DNA of 64,000 nt from Pirellulaceae bacterium (GTDB lineage: Bacteria; Planctomycetota; Planctomycetia; Pirellulales; Pirellulaceae), in the NCBI GenBank assembly GCA_029243025.1, contig JAQWSU010000032.1, positions 62,001 to 126,000 on the forward strand. The letters are read 5' to 3'. Below are positions 1 through 8,851 of this stretch, one piece after another. Every line of letters starts with the position of its first letter. The stretch's first letter is position 1. The notes beneath the pieces are model-generated. The model was not told where the DNA came from and searched no databases. It saw only the letters and a list, made by a program, of their open reading frames with translations. Both the position numbers and the translations under genes were made by a program.

Positions 1-2
1 CA

Positions 3-503
3 TCCCCATCCATCGAACAACAACGTGATCAGCTGGTCTTGCGCGTGGAACAAACGTCCTCAGCACAGGACTCAACGAAACGACGTGCGACTCTCCGAGC
101 AAATCACACCAAGGTGCCGCCGAGAAAAACCGAACGGTCACAACCTCGCGCCCGCTCCACGACCCAAGCTCGGATCGTTGGGTTGAGTCCGGCAACAACC
201 GAAACAGCCATGACGTTTGGCAACCCGTCGACGAACACGACTTCCTTCACCGCCTGGCCCGATACCAAGCCAACTCAAGTCGCGAGCCAATCTGTTTCAC
301 AAGTAACCCGCACAAGACGAGATGATTCGGCATTGAAATACCGGAATCATCGCATCACCGACGGAGATAACCTGCAACGACTTGCCAACCGTTATCTTGG
401 CGACGAATCGCGATACCCCGAAATCTACGCAATCAACGAAGATACCTTGTCTGACCCCGAACTATTGCCGATCGGCATGGAACTCAAGATCCCACCACGG
501 TGA
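3..503 (+). CDS. LysM-domain protein, C-terminal part (5' end outside window)
   Basis: The reading frame is open to the left edge, so the true start lies outside the window; a TTG at 39 is only an internal codon. The last 55 or so residues form a LysM module: an ITDGDNLQRLANRYLGD core, then an INEDTL segment and a terminal PIGMELKIP, the usual pattern of a carbohydrate (peptidoglycan) binding LysM. The visible part before it is low-complexity, rich in Thr, Ser, Arg and Gln, and looks like a linker. LysM domains bind N-acetylglucosamine-containing polymers, so the protein probably acts at the cell envelope, but the domain that defines its function is not visible. The gene ends 48 bases before the convergent hydrolase gene. 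Confidence 0.75.
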   Translation, partial: SPSIEQQRDQLVLRVEQTSSAQDSTKRRATLRANHTKVPPRKTERSQPRARSTTQARIVGLSPATTETAMTFGNPSTNTTSFTAWPDTKPTQVASQSVSQVTRTRRDDSALKYRNHRITDGDNLQRLANRYLGDESRYPEIYAINEDTLSDPELLPIGMELKIPPR

Positions 504-551
504 ACCAAACGGAGTTTAAAGATCCGCCCGATCGCCCCAATCGGAATGGGC

Positions 552-1520
552 TCAGGGTACACTTCGATCGCGCCATGGATATTGATCGGCACGATCCACC
601 AAGCGAACCTTAACAAACTCCGAAATCAAATCGGCCACCCGAAGAGATCGACTCGCCAACAGCTTGCTTCCCTGGAGACTCGTGTTGAGGTCAAATAGAT
701 ACAAATCCTTGACCCGCGCAGCCTCTTCTGGATCCGCAGGCAAGGAACGATGCGAACGTTTTAATGAATTGTAGATTCGCTTTCCTGCGGCGGCCGTTCG
801 GCCTGCCTGACGACCGTAGATGATCATCGCCGAAAGATTGCCTCGTACATCTTCATTCTCAAAAGCTCGGTTAATGGGCACCCCCCGATGGGCCTGAGGA
901 GGAGAAACTAACACAAAAGCTTTGACGTCCTGCCCCTGTTTCAAGGTAGGTAAGGGAGGCACACTCCAGTCGTAATTGACCCAATTGATACCTACAACGG
1001 CGCCCATGTCAAAACCGATCACGCAGAGAAGTTCGATGTTCAGCTCGCCTTCGTTATTTTTTTTGATGAGAAATTTTTTCACCGCCTCGACGTCTAGCTG
1101 CATCTCGCGGAAATCCTGCGGCCTCAGCTGATCACGTTCAATCACTTTGTCCTGCCCGTTCGGTAGGCGGCGAATCGTGCTGGAACCGTGGCCCCGCAAA
1201 TCAGGCACCATGACGGCATGTCCATCCTTTTGCAGACGAAGCGCCAGTTCTTGACAATCCCGGCTGCTCCCCTCGCCGCGCGGACCTTCCCAGCCATGCA
1301 CGAGAATGACGGGAACGGTCTTTTTTCCTTGATTTCCAGGGTAATAAACACAGTGCAACGACACGAAATCCTTAGTTGTCAACGTTACATTTTCGGGCGG
1401 CGCGATCTTCGGTTTCTTCGACTTTTGCTTTTGAGCCATCACCGGGAGCGTCACAAGAAAGACCAACAAGAGGCCGGCGATCCACAATCGCCTAAACTGT
1501 TTGAAGAGAGAGATAGGCAT
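552..1520 (-). CDS. Secreted or membrane-anchored alpha/beta-hydrolase family protein
   Basis: A 322-residue protein with an N-terminal hydrophobic segment (about residues 12-29, ending at VMAQ), so it is probably exported. The fold signature is clear: VILVHGWEG (oxyanion-loop HG at 75-76), then a VPDLRGHG strand-loop, then the nucleophile elbow. The elbow reads GFDMG (169-173), so the usual Ser of GxSxG is replaced by Asp. Asp nucleophiles occur in haloalkane dehalogenases and epoxide hydrolases, but nothing else points to those families, so the activity is open and it may be non-catalytic. The start at 1520 (ATG) is chosen because GGAGG lies 10 bases upstream; a TTG at 1529 would sit too close to it. 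Its neighbours do not suggest a substrate. Confidence 0.8.
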   Translation of the reverse strand: MPISLFKQFRRLWIAGLLLVFLVTLPVMAQKQKSKKPKIAPPENVTLTTKDFVSLHCVYYPGNQGKKTVPVILVHGWEGPRGEGSSRDCQELALRLQKDGHAVMVPDLRGHGSSTIRRLPNGQDKVIERDQLRPQDFREMQLDVEAVKKFLIKKNNEGELNIELLCVIGFDMGAVVGINWVNYDWSVPPLPTLKQGQDVKAFVLVSPPQAHRGVPINRAFENEDVRGNLSAMIIYGRQAGRTAAAGKRIYNSLKRSHRSLPADPEEAARVKDLYLFDLNTSLQGSKLLASRSLRVADLISEFVKVRLVDRADQYPWRDRSVP

Positions 1521-1930
1521 CTTTTCCAAGCCTCCGATTACAGGTCGAGAAGACTGTCCCGACTGGGTTTTCGCTCGACAATGCCGAATTTTCGCTGAGT
1601 GGTGGTCTGACCAGCCTTTATCGTATCATCCCTCTCCTTCCGAGGGCAAACGTCGAATCCCCCGCGAGAGTAGGAGTAAAAGGAATTAACATGTGAGTAC
1701 AAAGAGCCTTTTCCTGCGTTAGTGAGGATGAAAGAGAAAAGTTGTTTGATTGCGCCGAAACTTCGCGCTTGCCCGTTCCGACGGACTAACTCAAAATAGG
1801 CATTGGGCCGTAGCGGAAGATGGCTGACGTCCCAGAGTACCAAGCGAGCACGAATTCGCTGCACACTCTTCGCGAAGGATCGGCGATGAAGAGGACTAGT
1901 TTCGCTATCCAGTAGGGCTAGGATCGAGAA
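1521..1930. other. Divergent intergenic region without a convincing gene
   Basis: About 410 bases separate the divergent hydrolase and von Willebrand A genes. It must hold the promoters of both. On the minus strand a weak candidate for the hydrolase is TTGCCC, 18 bases, TACGAT (about 1621-1650). A 143-codon open frame on the minus strand crosses the region and runs into the vWA gene; its composition and lack of any domain make it look accidental. No RNA gene or strong hairpin was seen. Confidence 0.4.
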
Positions 1931-3943
1931 TTGGGAATTTTTAATCGTAATCGAGCCGATGAAGAGCAACCTCGTTTGGATGGACGAGGCAGGCAGGTGG
2001 ATTCCTCAGCCTGGGTCGTCAGTTTCCTGGTGCACCTGTCCTTCCTGATCTTGATCAGCCTGATCTCGACTCAAGCAGTCAAGCACTTACCGGATCTGGT
2101 TCTAACCGCTCCACCCGCGAGTGATCCTCAAATTGACGAGCTCACTCAAACGGAGTTCCATTTCGATCCCGAACCGCTCGATGTGATTGGCAGCAGTGCG
2201 ATGGGGGGGCCCGTTGACGACGTGTCCGGCGAGCTAAAGACTCCTGACGTCCCGTTACTTGCCGGCCTTGAGATGGATCAACAAGAAATCGGCACTGTCG
2301 AATTGCGGCAAGTAATTCACGCGGCGACGGGCCCTGAATTCAATCTCAACCACTCGATCAAAGGCGCAGCCGGCGTTGGCATGACAGGGGCTGATGGTGC
2401 GATCGACCGAATCACCCATGAAATTCTGATGTCACTGGAAGAGCGCAAGACGTTAGTTGTTTGGTTTTTTGACCAATCGGGTAGTCTGTCGAGCCAGCGA
2501 GAAGAAGTCCATCGACGTTTCAACCGTGTGTATGAAGAACTGGGAACCATTGAAGCCAGCGGCAATGAAGCCTTCGCTCGTCATGATGCGAAGCCTCTTT
2601 TAACATCCGTGGTGGCCTTCGGCGAACAGATTGATTTTCCGTTCAAGAAGCCGACGGATGATCTTGATGAAATCCGAAACGCGGTCTCGGACATCAAACA
2701 AGACAACTCGGGCATGGAACGCGTTTTCACCGCCATCCAAACGGCCGTTGGCCGCTTTAAAAAGTACCGAGAGCGAGACCCCGAGACACGAGATCCGCGT
2801 CGCAACGTAATGTTCGTTGTCTTTTCGGACGAAGCCGGAGACGATCAAACCGAGTTGGATAAGACCGTGAATCAGTGTCGTCGCTTGGCGATCCCGGTCT
2901 ACGTCGTTGGCGTACCAGCACCATTTGGGAGGAGGGAAACCCTGATGAAGTGGGTTGATCCGGACCCGAAATTTGATCAATCGCCACAATGGGGCCGAGT
3001 TGATCAGGGGCCTGAGTCATTGCTACCCGAGCGAGTCAAAATTCACTTTGCCAGTCAGCGCGAAGATCAAGTGCCAATCGATTCCGGCTTTGGACCGTTT
3101 GCTCTCACTCGCTTGTGCTACGAAACGGGTGGCATCTACTTTACCGTCCACCCAAATCGAAACGCGACCAAAAACGTAAGCCGCGGCCAGACATCGGCCT
3201 ACTCCGCCCACATCAAACGATTTTTTGACGATCAGACGATGCGTCGTTATCGCCCCGAATACGTCTCTGCCAAGGAATACAGACGTCGTGTACGACAAAA
3301 TGGCGCCCGAGCGGCGTTGCTCGAGGCCGCTGAACGTTCCTGGCTGACACCGATGGAAGAACCTCGTGTCAGATTTCTGGTCCGTAGCGAAGCGGCTTTT
3401 GCTGGCGAACTTACCGAAGCACAAAAAGGCGCGGCGAAATTAGAGCCAACGGTCCAGGCAATCTACGAAACGCTGAAGCGAGGCGAATCGGCGCGTGAAG
3501 ACGAAACCGTGCCACGTTGGCAAGCGGGCTACGATCTGGCGATGGGACGAGTGCTGGCCACCAAGGTGCGCACCGAAACTTACAACGCAATGTTGGCCAA
3601 GGCGAAGCGCGGACTCAAGTTTACTGATGCAAAAAACAACACCTGGCGATTGGTTCCCGCTGAAGAGATCACCGTTGGTAGCCAACTCAAAAAGCAAGCC
3701 GATAAGGCACACGAATACTTAACACGAGTCACCCAAGAACACGCGGGGACTCCCTGGTCAGCACTCGCTCAACGCGAACTGGACTTGCCGATGAGCTGGT
3801 CTTGGCAGGATAGCCACACACCTGTCAATCCACCTAGAAATGCGGTCGCCGGAAACAACAACAATCAACCTCGACCGGCAACCGATGAAAAACGTCGGAT
3901 GCTCAAACGGCCTGCACCCCGCCGACCGCTTCCCAAACTCTAA
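1931..3943 (+). CDS. Membrane-anchored von Willebrand factor A domain protein with TonB-like N-terminal helix
   Basis: A 670-residue protein. Residues 1-24 are charged and cytoplasmic, 28-46 form one transmembrane helix, and the rest should be periplasmic. The vWA domain begins near residue 173; its metal-ion-dependent adhesion site reads D181-Q-S-G-S185 (DxSxS), and an FSDEAGDD strand follows later in the domain. The C-terminal third is helical and charged, ending in a Pro/Asn-rich tail. Within the helix S31-x3-H35 matches the Ser-x3-His spacing of the TonB transmembrane segment, so it may be driven by an ExbB/ExbD pair. TTG at 1931 is taken as the start because an in-frame TAG lies at 1919-1921 and there is no ATG before the helix. 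vWA domains usually bind protein partners through a metal ion; the partner here is unknown. Confidence 0.8.
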   Translation: MGIFNRNRADEEQPRLDGRGRQVDSSAWVVSFLVHLSFLILISLISTQAVKHLPDLVLTAPPASDPQIDELTQTEFHFDPEPLDVIGSSAMGGPVDDVSGELKTPDVPLLAGLEMDQQEIGTVELRQVIHAATGPEFNLNHSIKGAAGVGMTGADGAIDRITHEILMSLEERKTLVVWFFDQSGSLSSQREEVHRRFNRVYEELGTIEASGNEAFARHDAKPLLTSVVAFGEQIDFPFKKPTDDLDEIRNAVSDIKQDNSGMERVFTAIQTAVGRFKKYRERDPETRDPRRNVMFVVFSDEAGDDQTELDKTVNQCRRLAIPVYVVGVPAPFGRRETLMKWVDPDPKFDQSPQWGRVDQGPESLLPERVKIHFASQREDQVPIDSGFGPFALTRLCYETGGIYFTVHPNRNATKNVSRGQTSAYSAHIKRFFDDQTMRRYRPEYVSAKEYRRRVRQNGARAALLEAAERSWLTPMEEPRVRFLVRSEAAFAGELTEAQKGAAKLEPTVQAIYETLKRGESAREDETVPRWQAGYDLAMGRVLATKVRTETYNAMLAKAKRGLKFTDAKNNTWRLVPAEEITVGSQLKKQADKAHEYLTRVTQEHAGTPWSALAQRELDLPMSWSWQDSHTPVNPPRNAVAGNNNNQPRPATDEKRRMLKRPAPRRPLPKL

Positions 3944-3961
3944 GAGACGCTTCGGGCCATG

Positions 3962-3987
3962 ATTCGCTTGGGTCTCGTCAAGCGAAT
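3962..3987. terminator. Bidirectional terminator hairpin between convergent genes
   Basis: ATTCGCTTG (3962-3970) pairs perfectly with CAAGCGAAT (3979-3987) around an 8-base loop. It sits 18 bases after the vWA gene and 26 bases before the end of the convergent lipoprotein gene. A T-rich stretch follows at 4001-4006 on the plus strand. The position and perfect 9-bp stem support transcription termination from both sides, though the T tract is not directly attached. Confidence 0.6.
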
Positions 3988-4013
3988 TGTTCAATAGCCT
4001 GTTTTTCAGCGAA

Positions 4014-4682
4014 TTACGATCGAATCAGTGATACATCTGCCGCATAATCCTCGGCGACGTCAAATGGATAGAAGTTTCGTGCCACTCGTTTAGCAACCAG
4101 AGTCACGAACTGTTTACTGAACTCGGCTTCAGATATGTCGGTGGTGTGATAGCCGGAATTACTTGGGAATTGAATCTGCGGCGGTGTTGCGGTGAAGACC
4201 TTCTTACCACCTTGATTCATGTCGTAGACCACCACCTTTAAATTCGCTCGACCCTTGTAGAGCGTCTTGCCATCGTGAAGACTAAAACTGTCCAAATCAA
4301 CGGCGACCACCATATCCGCGGTCACACCGCGCCCAACTTCGGTGTAATCGAGATGATCCCAATCATTGCGGTCAATCCAATTGGCGATCTCTTGGGGTGA
4401 CACCAACTTAATCTCTTCCACATTCTTTCGAATCAGAACTCCCACTCGTTTGGCCAGGTTCATCGAGGCCTCGGTGGGTCCAAACATTTCCGAATTCGAG
4501 ACACAGACCACAGCCACCCGCTTGCCTTCGAGACCCGTGTAGGCAGCTGGAGCAAGGTTGCCGTTGGCAGCATTCATCAAGTTTGCCAACAGACCAACGC
4601 ATCCCGCAGAAGATACCAGCAGTACGGCCGATACCAAGGAAACTGCAATTGTGTAAAAACGGTTTTGCCAAATATTTGACAT
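4014..4682 (-). CDS. Putative lipoprotein, function unknown
   Basis: A 222-residue protein with a lipoprotein signal: hydrophobic residues 12-25 and a lipobox S-A-G-C with the lipidated Cys at 28. The start at 4682 (ATG) has GGAGG five bases upstream; longer readings from 4739 would bury the signal peptide. After the signal comes a strand-helix segment (KRVAVVCVSNSEMFGP, then a long helix, then VSPQEIANWID). This resembles the fold seen in TolB N-terminal, CsgG and LpoB-like lipoproteins, but that is a structural impression only. A second half contains VVAVDLDSFSLHDG and VVVYDMN strands. It is divergent from the malate dehydrogenase gene and convergent with the vWA gene, so it is probably monocistronic. 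Confidence 0.75.
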   Translation of the reverse strand: MSNIWQNRFYTIAVSLVSAVLLVSSAGCVGLLANLMNAANGNLAPAAYTGLEGKRVAVVCVSNSEMFGPTEASMNLAKRVGVLIRKNVEEIKLVSPQEIANWIDRNDWDHLDYTEVGRGVTADMVVAVDLDSFSLHDGKTLYKGRANLKVVVYDMNQGGKKVFTATPPQIQFPSNSGYHTTDISEAEFSKQFVTLVAKRVARNFYPFDVAEDYAADVSLIRS

Positions 4683-5226
4683 GGAATCCTCCGATTGAAC
4701 CGCCTGCAAAATCAAGGTGAGACCGTTTGACCCCATCAAACCTGCTTCAGCGGCTTACTAGTTACGGCGAAAAATAGCGGCGAGCCTCCGAAGAGGCAAG
4801 AGATCTTTTCGCTGGATGGCTTAAACGAGCCCGCAACATGTCCTGAAAGCCAGCTAGCACAAGCATCACGCAAAGCGATCGTAAGATCCACGAGGACGGA
4901 TCGCCTCGAACTTGTTTGCAGCCGAGAGGTGCCCCAACCGTCGTGCAAGCTTGCCTTTCCCCTCGGCCCTCGCCTACTGAGGATGACGCTTAAATCGACG
5001 ATCGCCCCATTTCTGATCAACCATTTAGCCGCATCGCCCGCCTAAGCGAACACAAGTCGAATGAAGGTGCCCCCGCTTCCGAGCCTCCATGGATGGCGGT
5101 ATGATTTTGGGAGTTCGCTTCCTTCTTTCTGTCGCCCCAGTCCTGCCGGCGGGAATTGGAGTGAGCCCACACACCGACCAAATCACACCTTTACAGGCCA
5201 ATGCTATTTCGGAGACACATCGTACT
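4683..5226. other. 544-base divergent intergenic region
   Basis: The region lies between the divergent lipoprotein and malate dehydrogenase genes. Open frames of 93-94 codons cross it on both strands, but they lack ribosome sites, signal peptides or recognisable motifs and overlap one another, so they are not called. An in-frame extension of malate dehydrogenase back to 5089 reads through it, but this would add 46 residues before the Rossmann strand. No promoter close to consensus and no strong hairpin was found by eye. Confidence 0.4.
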
Positions 5227-6225
5227 ATGGGTTACCTATCGCAAGACAAACTGGTGATTCTCGGCGCCGCCGGGGCAATCGGCTCCAACATGATGCAGTC
5301 GGCACTCACGATGGGTTTGACACCAAACGTATGTGGATTTGATCCGTTTGCGGCGGGCATGGAAGGTGCAGCCGAAGAGATGTACCACTGTGCATTTCCG
5401 GGTGCGAATGTGACCTGGACAAGTGACATCAAGGAAGCCCTGACGGGAGCCGATTACATCGTCTCATCGGGCGGTGCTCCCCGAAAAGACGGGATGACTC
5501 GGGAAGACTTGCTCAAAGGTAACGCCGAAATCGCAGCTCAATTGGGCAAAGACATCAAACAGTACTGCCCCAACGTAAAGCTCGTCGTCGTGATCTTCAA
5601 CCCTGCAGACATCACCGGTTTGACCACTCTGGTCCATTCTGGCCTGAGCCCCTCTCGTGTCGCCACCTTAGCCGCTCTCGACAGCACGCGACTGCAAACC
5701 GCGTTGAGCCAACATTTCAAAATTCCGCAAAATAACGTAACAGGTTGTCGAACCTACGGGGGCCATGGCGAGCAGATGGCAGTCTTTGCCAGCACAGCGA
5801 AAATCGATGGCAAACCACTTGTCGATTTAATTGGCACGGATGCTTTAACCCATGATGCTTGGTCTGAAATCAAACAGCGAGTCTGCCAAGGTGGAAAACG
5901 GATCATCCAATTACGAGGTCGCAGTTCGTTCCAAAGTCCTTCGCACCAATCGCTTTTGATGATTCGTTGTGCGATGTCGGACGAGACCTATCCCTGGCCT
6001 GTCGGTGTTTACGTCAATCTTGATAATTTGTCACAAATCATGATGGCCATGGAAACCAATGTCGACTCGCAAGGCGTCACCTTCCAAATGCCAGTTGGCA
6101 CGGACGACGAAATCGCGGAACTCAAGGCATCCTATGGTCACCTGGCTAAGTTGCGAGACGAAGTCATTGAGATGGGAATCTTACCGCCACTCAGCGATTG
6201 GAATCAAGCAAACCCCAACCTCTGA
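5227..6225 (+). CDS. mdh: Malate dehydrogenase (LDH/MDH superfamily)
   Basis: A 332-residue NAD(P)-dependent dehydrogenase that would interconvert malate and oxaloacetate in the citric acid cycle, in the cytoplasm. The Rossmann dinucleotide site is near the N terminus (VILGAAGAIGSN). Next comes the family loop SSGGAPRKDGMTREDLL with substrate-binding Arg residues, the VVIFNPADI strand, and the catalytic His in TYGGHGEQM. The length matches the family (about 310-340). The ATG at 5227 is preferred over 5089 because the nucleotide-binding strand should start within about ten residues; GGAG lies 12 bases upstream, a somewhat long spacing. The gene stands alone and ends only 9 bases from the convergent gene at 6235. 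MDH rather than LDH is inferred from the overall motif pattern and not from a tested specificity residue. Confidence 0.88.
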   Translation: MGYLSQDKLVILGAAGAIGSNMMQSALTMGLTPNVCGFDPFAAGMEGAAEEMYHCAFPGANVTWTSDIKEALTGADYIVSSGGAPRKDGMTREDLLKGNAEIAAQLGKDIKQYCPNVKLVVVIFNPADITGLTTLVHSGLSPSRVATLAALDSTRLQTALSQHFKIPQNNVTGCRTYGGHGEQMAVFASTAKIDGKPLVDLIGTDALTHDAWSEIKQRVCQGGKRIIQLRGRSSFQSPSHQSLLMIRCAMSDETYPWPVGVYVNLDNLSQIMMAMETNVDSQGVTFQMPVGTDDEIAELKASYGHLAKLRDEVIEMGILPPLSDWNQANPNL

Positions 6226-6234
6226 TCGCGTCGT

Positions 6235-7656
6235 CTAAACCGCGTCGTCATCAAATCCGTCGTCAAATCGGTCGGGCAACCGATCGGGCCGACGGTGGCG
6301 CCAATTGACAAATGCCCGATCGGAGCGGGCATAGTACCAACCGCTGGCACCGATCACGACCATGGAAAAGAGAAAGCCGATTACGAGGGCAACTTCAGGC
6401 CAGGCGGTGCGTTGGTAAGTCGGACGAACCGGTTGGACCGTACGAGCGATAAACAGTGGACTGACTTGTCGTCGTTTCTGACCGGCCTTTGTCGCCGCTC
6501 GGCCGGCGGCAAAACGACTCTTGTACGACCACAACTTCAGATAGCTAGCGCAAACGGTAATCTCCTGTCGGATCTCACTTCCTTCGGGCATTCCTTCCGG
6601 AAGCTGCCGAACGCAGCAGGTCACGGGATAAGTCTGGTAGTAACGTGCCTCACCGTCGCTCGGATCGACGAGCTTCAGGGTGCGTGGCAGGGTTAGAAAT
6701 AAATCGACCTCATAATAGTGATCGAGACCAAATCTCTCGCGGATATCAGGATCATCGACTTGCACTCGAAAAGCTCGGCGAGCGACTCCTTGTAGCAGGT
6801 AAAATTCTCCGGCCTCCTGCCGCGGATGCTGCAGGAGTTGGCCAATATCAAAACCAACCTGTGCAACTTGCCGCATCGCACTGGGATCGAGTCGCCCAAC
6901 GGCCCACAGCATCTCGTAAAAACAATCCCGATCGGTATGGCCAATCGGCTTGGCCTGCGACAAATCAGCAAACAGGCTGACATCCATCCCGGCTTGTCCC
7001 AACAAAGCCTGTCCAGCAGAAACTCCAAGTTGAGCATCGGGCTCAAATGGATGCCAAGCGACATGATCGGTAACGAACACAAGTTGTTCAGAGCCCGTTT
7101 CGCCGAGGCCATTTTTCACGAACATCGCCTCACAGCTCATCGGTATTTCGACACTCCTCGCTGCGGGAAGTCGCCAGGCAGCGGGCACATTGCGGCAACA
7201 GACGAGCACGCTACGCTCCTCAGAAGATAAGCGGACCTCCAGTTGATAAAAACGGTCAAAGTCGAATCGGCGCGACGACTCACTCGGTAATTCAATCTCC
7301 TCTATCCCACAGACCCAGCCGCGTAGTCGAAAGAATTCACCTCGAGCAACAGCCGGATCATTCGCAATCGTTGCCCCTGTTTCAACCGGACGGCTCCAGC
7401 GAGAAAGATCAAGTCGGTCAAAGCGAGGCAGCAAAGATAGTAAACGAATCAACGGTTCATGTTCGTCCGAACTCAATTCGGTTCCGTCAACAAACTGTCG
7501 CAGCGTGCTCTTGTCCATCCCGAATAGCTGCAAGATCTCCGCGGGCCCTTGGGCAGATGACTGCGAAAAAAGCTCTGACGTCGTGAAGAAGACGGAAGAG
7601 GCGAGGAGCGACAACCAAACGATAACTAAGAAACGGCGACACAAAAACGAATTCAT
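6235..7656 (-). CDS. Membrane protein with two copies of an unnamed beta domain
   Basis: A 473-residue protein not assigned to a named family. It has a signal or anchor helix at about residues 9-30 and a transmembrane helix at about 427-447, followed by a short Arg/Asp-rich tail. Between them are two related domains: one from about 105 (GEFFRLRGWVCGIEEIEL to DHVAWHPF), and one from about 280 (GEFYLLQGVARRAFRVQV to FIARTVQPV). The second closely resembles the single domain of the upstream gene (LQGIVRRAFRV, later LPEGMPEGSEI against MPPGFPEGIEL). The start ATG overlaps the stop of the upstream gene by four bases, so the two are translationally coupled and probably form a complex. The short alternating strands suggest an OB-like fold, which is inference. 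Confidence 0.72.
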   Translation of the reverse strand: MNSFLCRRFLVIVWLSLLASSVFFTTSELFSQSSAQGPAEILQLFGMDKSTLRQFVDGTELSSDEHEPLIRLLSLLPRFDRLDLSRWSRPVETGATIANDPAVARGEFFRLRGWVCGIEEIELPSESSRRFDFDRFYQLEVRLSSEERSVLVCCRNVPAAWRLPAARSVEIPMSCEAMFVKNGLGETGSEQLVFVTDHVAWHPFEPDAQLGVSAGQALLGQAGMDVSLFADLSQAKPIGHTDRDCFYEMLWAVGRLDPSAMRQVAQVGFDIGQLLQHPRQEAGEFYLLQGVARRAFRVQVDDPDIRERFGLDHYYEVDLFLTLPRTLKLVDPSDGEARYYQTYPVTCCVRQLPEGMPEGSEIRQEITVCASYLKLWSYKSRFAAGRAATKAGQKRRQVSPLFIARTVQPVRPTYQRTAWPEVALVIGFLFSMVVIGASGWYYARSDRAFVNWRHRRPDRLPDRFDDGFDDDAV

Positions 7657-8648
7657 CGTTTGTCCTCGGCCTCATTTTCACTCAAAAAATCAAAGCTGAC
7701 AGGAGCTTGGTCGACCGTTACCTTCTGGCGGTGTCGCTTTACCGTGAGAGGAGACAAACGCATCAGGATACGGGCGATCAGAATGGCGGCAAGCACCACC
7801 ATGGCGACGGTCCAACCAAGGTCAGACCATTCCACATTTTCCGAAGAAATGTTGCTTGAAGCGGCAGGCAACCAATGAGCCCTTTTGGCCAATACGACCG
7901 GTGCCACCATCAACCCACCTTTCGCCGGATAGGACCAACGTTTGTAGACATATCCCGTCAGCCATACATCTTCTTCAAGTTCGATTCCTTCCGGAAACCC
8001 TGGGGGCATCTCTAAGGCGTAAACAACAATCGGGTCATTCGCCTCTCGATTTTCAAACATCCAGAGCTGCCAATGAGATTCAATCCCCAAATCATTTTCA
8101 ACAGCCGGCACTCGGAATGCTCGTCGGACGATACCCTGCAGCCGAACCAGCTGCCCACGATACGAGTCGGTTTGCCGATAGATTTGCAGCCGACTGAGCT
8201 GCCGATCTCGTCCGATCGCATCCACCACTTCCAATGGAGTCTCTTGCAGTCGCTGGTAGAGATAGAACCAAGCTGGCGCCTCCTTTTGCCGGAAATAGGT
8301 GTCATCCTGAATGGTCGCGAGCCGCTGGGGGTCAACCGAAAGATCGGCCCGGTCCGCTTCAAATTGAGACTCATCTGGAACAGGGCTCTCCAATGGCGAC
8401 AGAAAACGATCAGGGATCGGGTCAGAAGCGAGCGGGCGACCGGTTCCTGACAGCTCGGAGGACTCTCCAGCCCCAGAACTTCCCATTCCCCACAGCCAGC
8501 CCCAAGTGCGGGGTTGAGCCGCCTGTTGCATCATGACCAAGACCATCGCCAACATGAAAAACAAGGTCACAAGTCGATTTTGAGCCGACTTGGCGGCCGA
8601 ATCAGCAGCCAATTTCACCTGGCGCCGTTGACCTCGATCTTGAAACAT
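7653..8648 (-). CDS. Membrane protein with one copy of the same unnamed domain
   Basis: A 331-residue protein of unknown function and first gene of a two-gene operon. It has a hydrophobic helix at about 26-42 and a second at about 276-297. The region between carries one domain (about 165-262; RLQGIVRRAFRVP, then MPPGFPEGIELEEDVWLTGYVYKRWSY, then APVVLAKRAHW) that is paralogous to the second domain of the downstream protein. With both termini cytoplasmic and the middle outside, the domain would be periplasmic; the very charged N terminus agrees with an inside location. The gene is divergent from the TPR operon starting at 8993. Confidence 0.7.
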   Translation of the reverse strand: MFQDRGQRRQVKLAADSAAKSAQNRLVTLFFMLAMVLVMMQQAAQPRTWGWLWGMGSSGAGESSELSGTGRPLASDPIPDRFLSPLESPVPDESQFEADRADLSVDPQRLATIQDDTYFRQKEAPAWFYLYQRLQETPLEVVDAIGRDRQLSRLQIYRQTDSYRGQLVRLQGIVRRAFRVPAVENDLGIESHWQLWMFENREANDPIVVYALEMPPGFPEGIELEEDVWLTGYVYKRWSYPAKGGLMVAPVVLAKRAHWLPAASSNISSENVEWSDLGWTVAMVVLAAILIARILMRLSPLTVKRHRQKVTVDQAPVSFDFLSENEAEDKR

Positions 8649-8789
8649 GAGGAATCCTCGTCACGACCTCGTGCCAAGGGCGTGTCAATGCGTTCTACTG
8701 GAGAGTGGAAGGTTGTGAAAACTTAACCTTTGACGTCGTGAGAGCCCATCGTGCTGATCAAATGACTTGTAGGAATTTAGAACTGCTAG

Positions 8790-8815
8790 ATCCCAAATTC
8801 AATGTTGCTTGGGAT
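8790..8815. repeat. 7-bp inverted repeat in divergent intergenic region
   Basis: ATCCCAA (8790-8796) and TTGGGAT (8809-8815) are perfectly inverted around 12 bases. It lies between the divergent promoters of the 8648 and 8993 genes and could be an operator for one or both, or a weak hairpin. There is no further evidence for either. Confidence 0.3.
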
Positions 8816-8851
8816 TTGCTTAAATTGTCAAAACCAAATAAGTTGGAGTTA

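Noticed and set aside
1538-1969. 143-codon minus-strand frame in the 1521-1930 gap
   Set aside because: No domain, runs into the start of the vWA gene, no ribosome site; the composition looks non-coding.
4736-5342. Open frames of 93-94 codons on both strands
   Set aside because: They overlap each other and the malate dehydrogenase start, have no motifs and odd composition.
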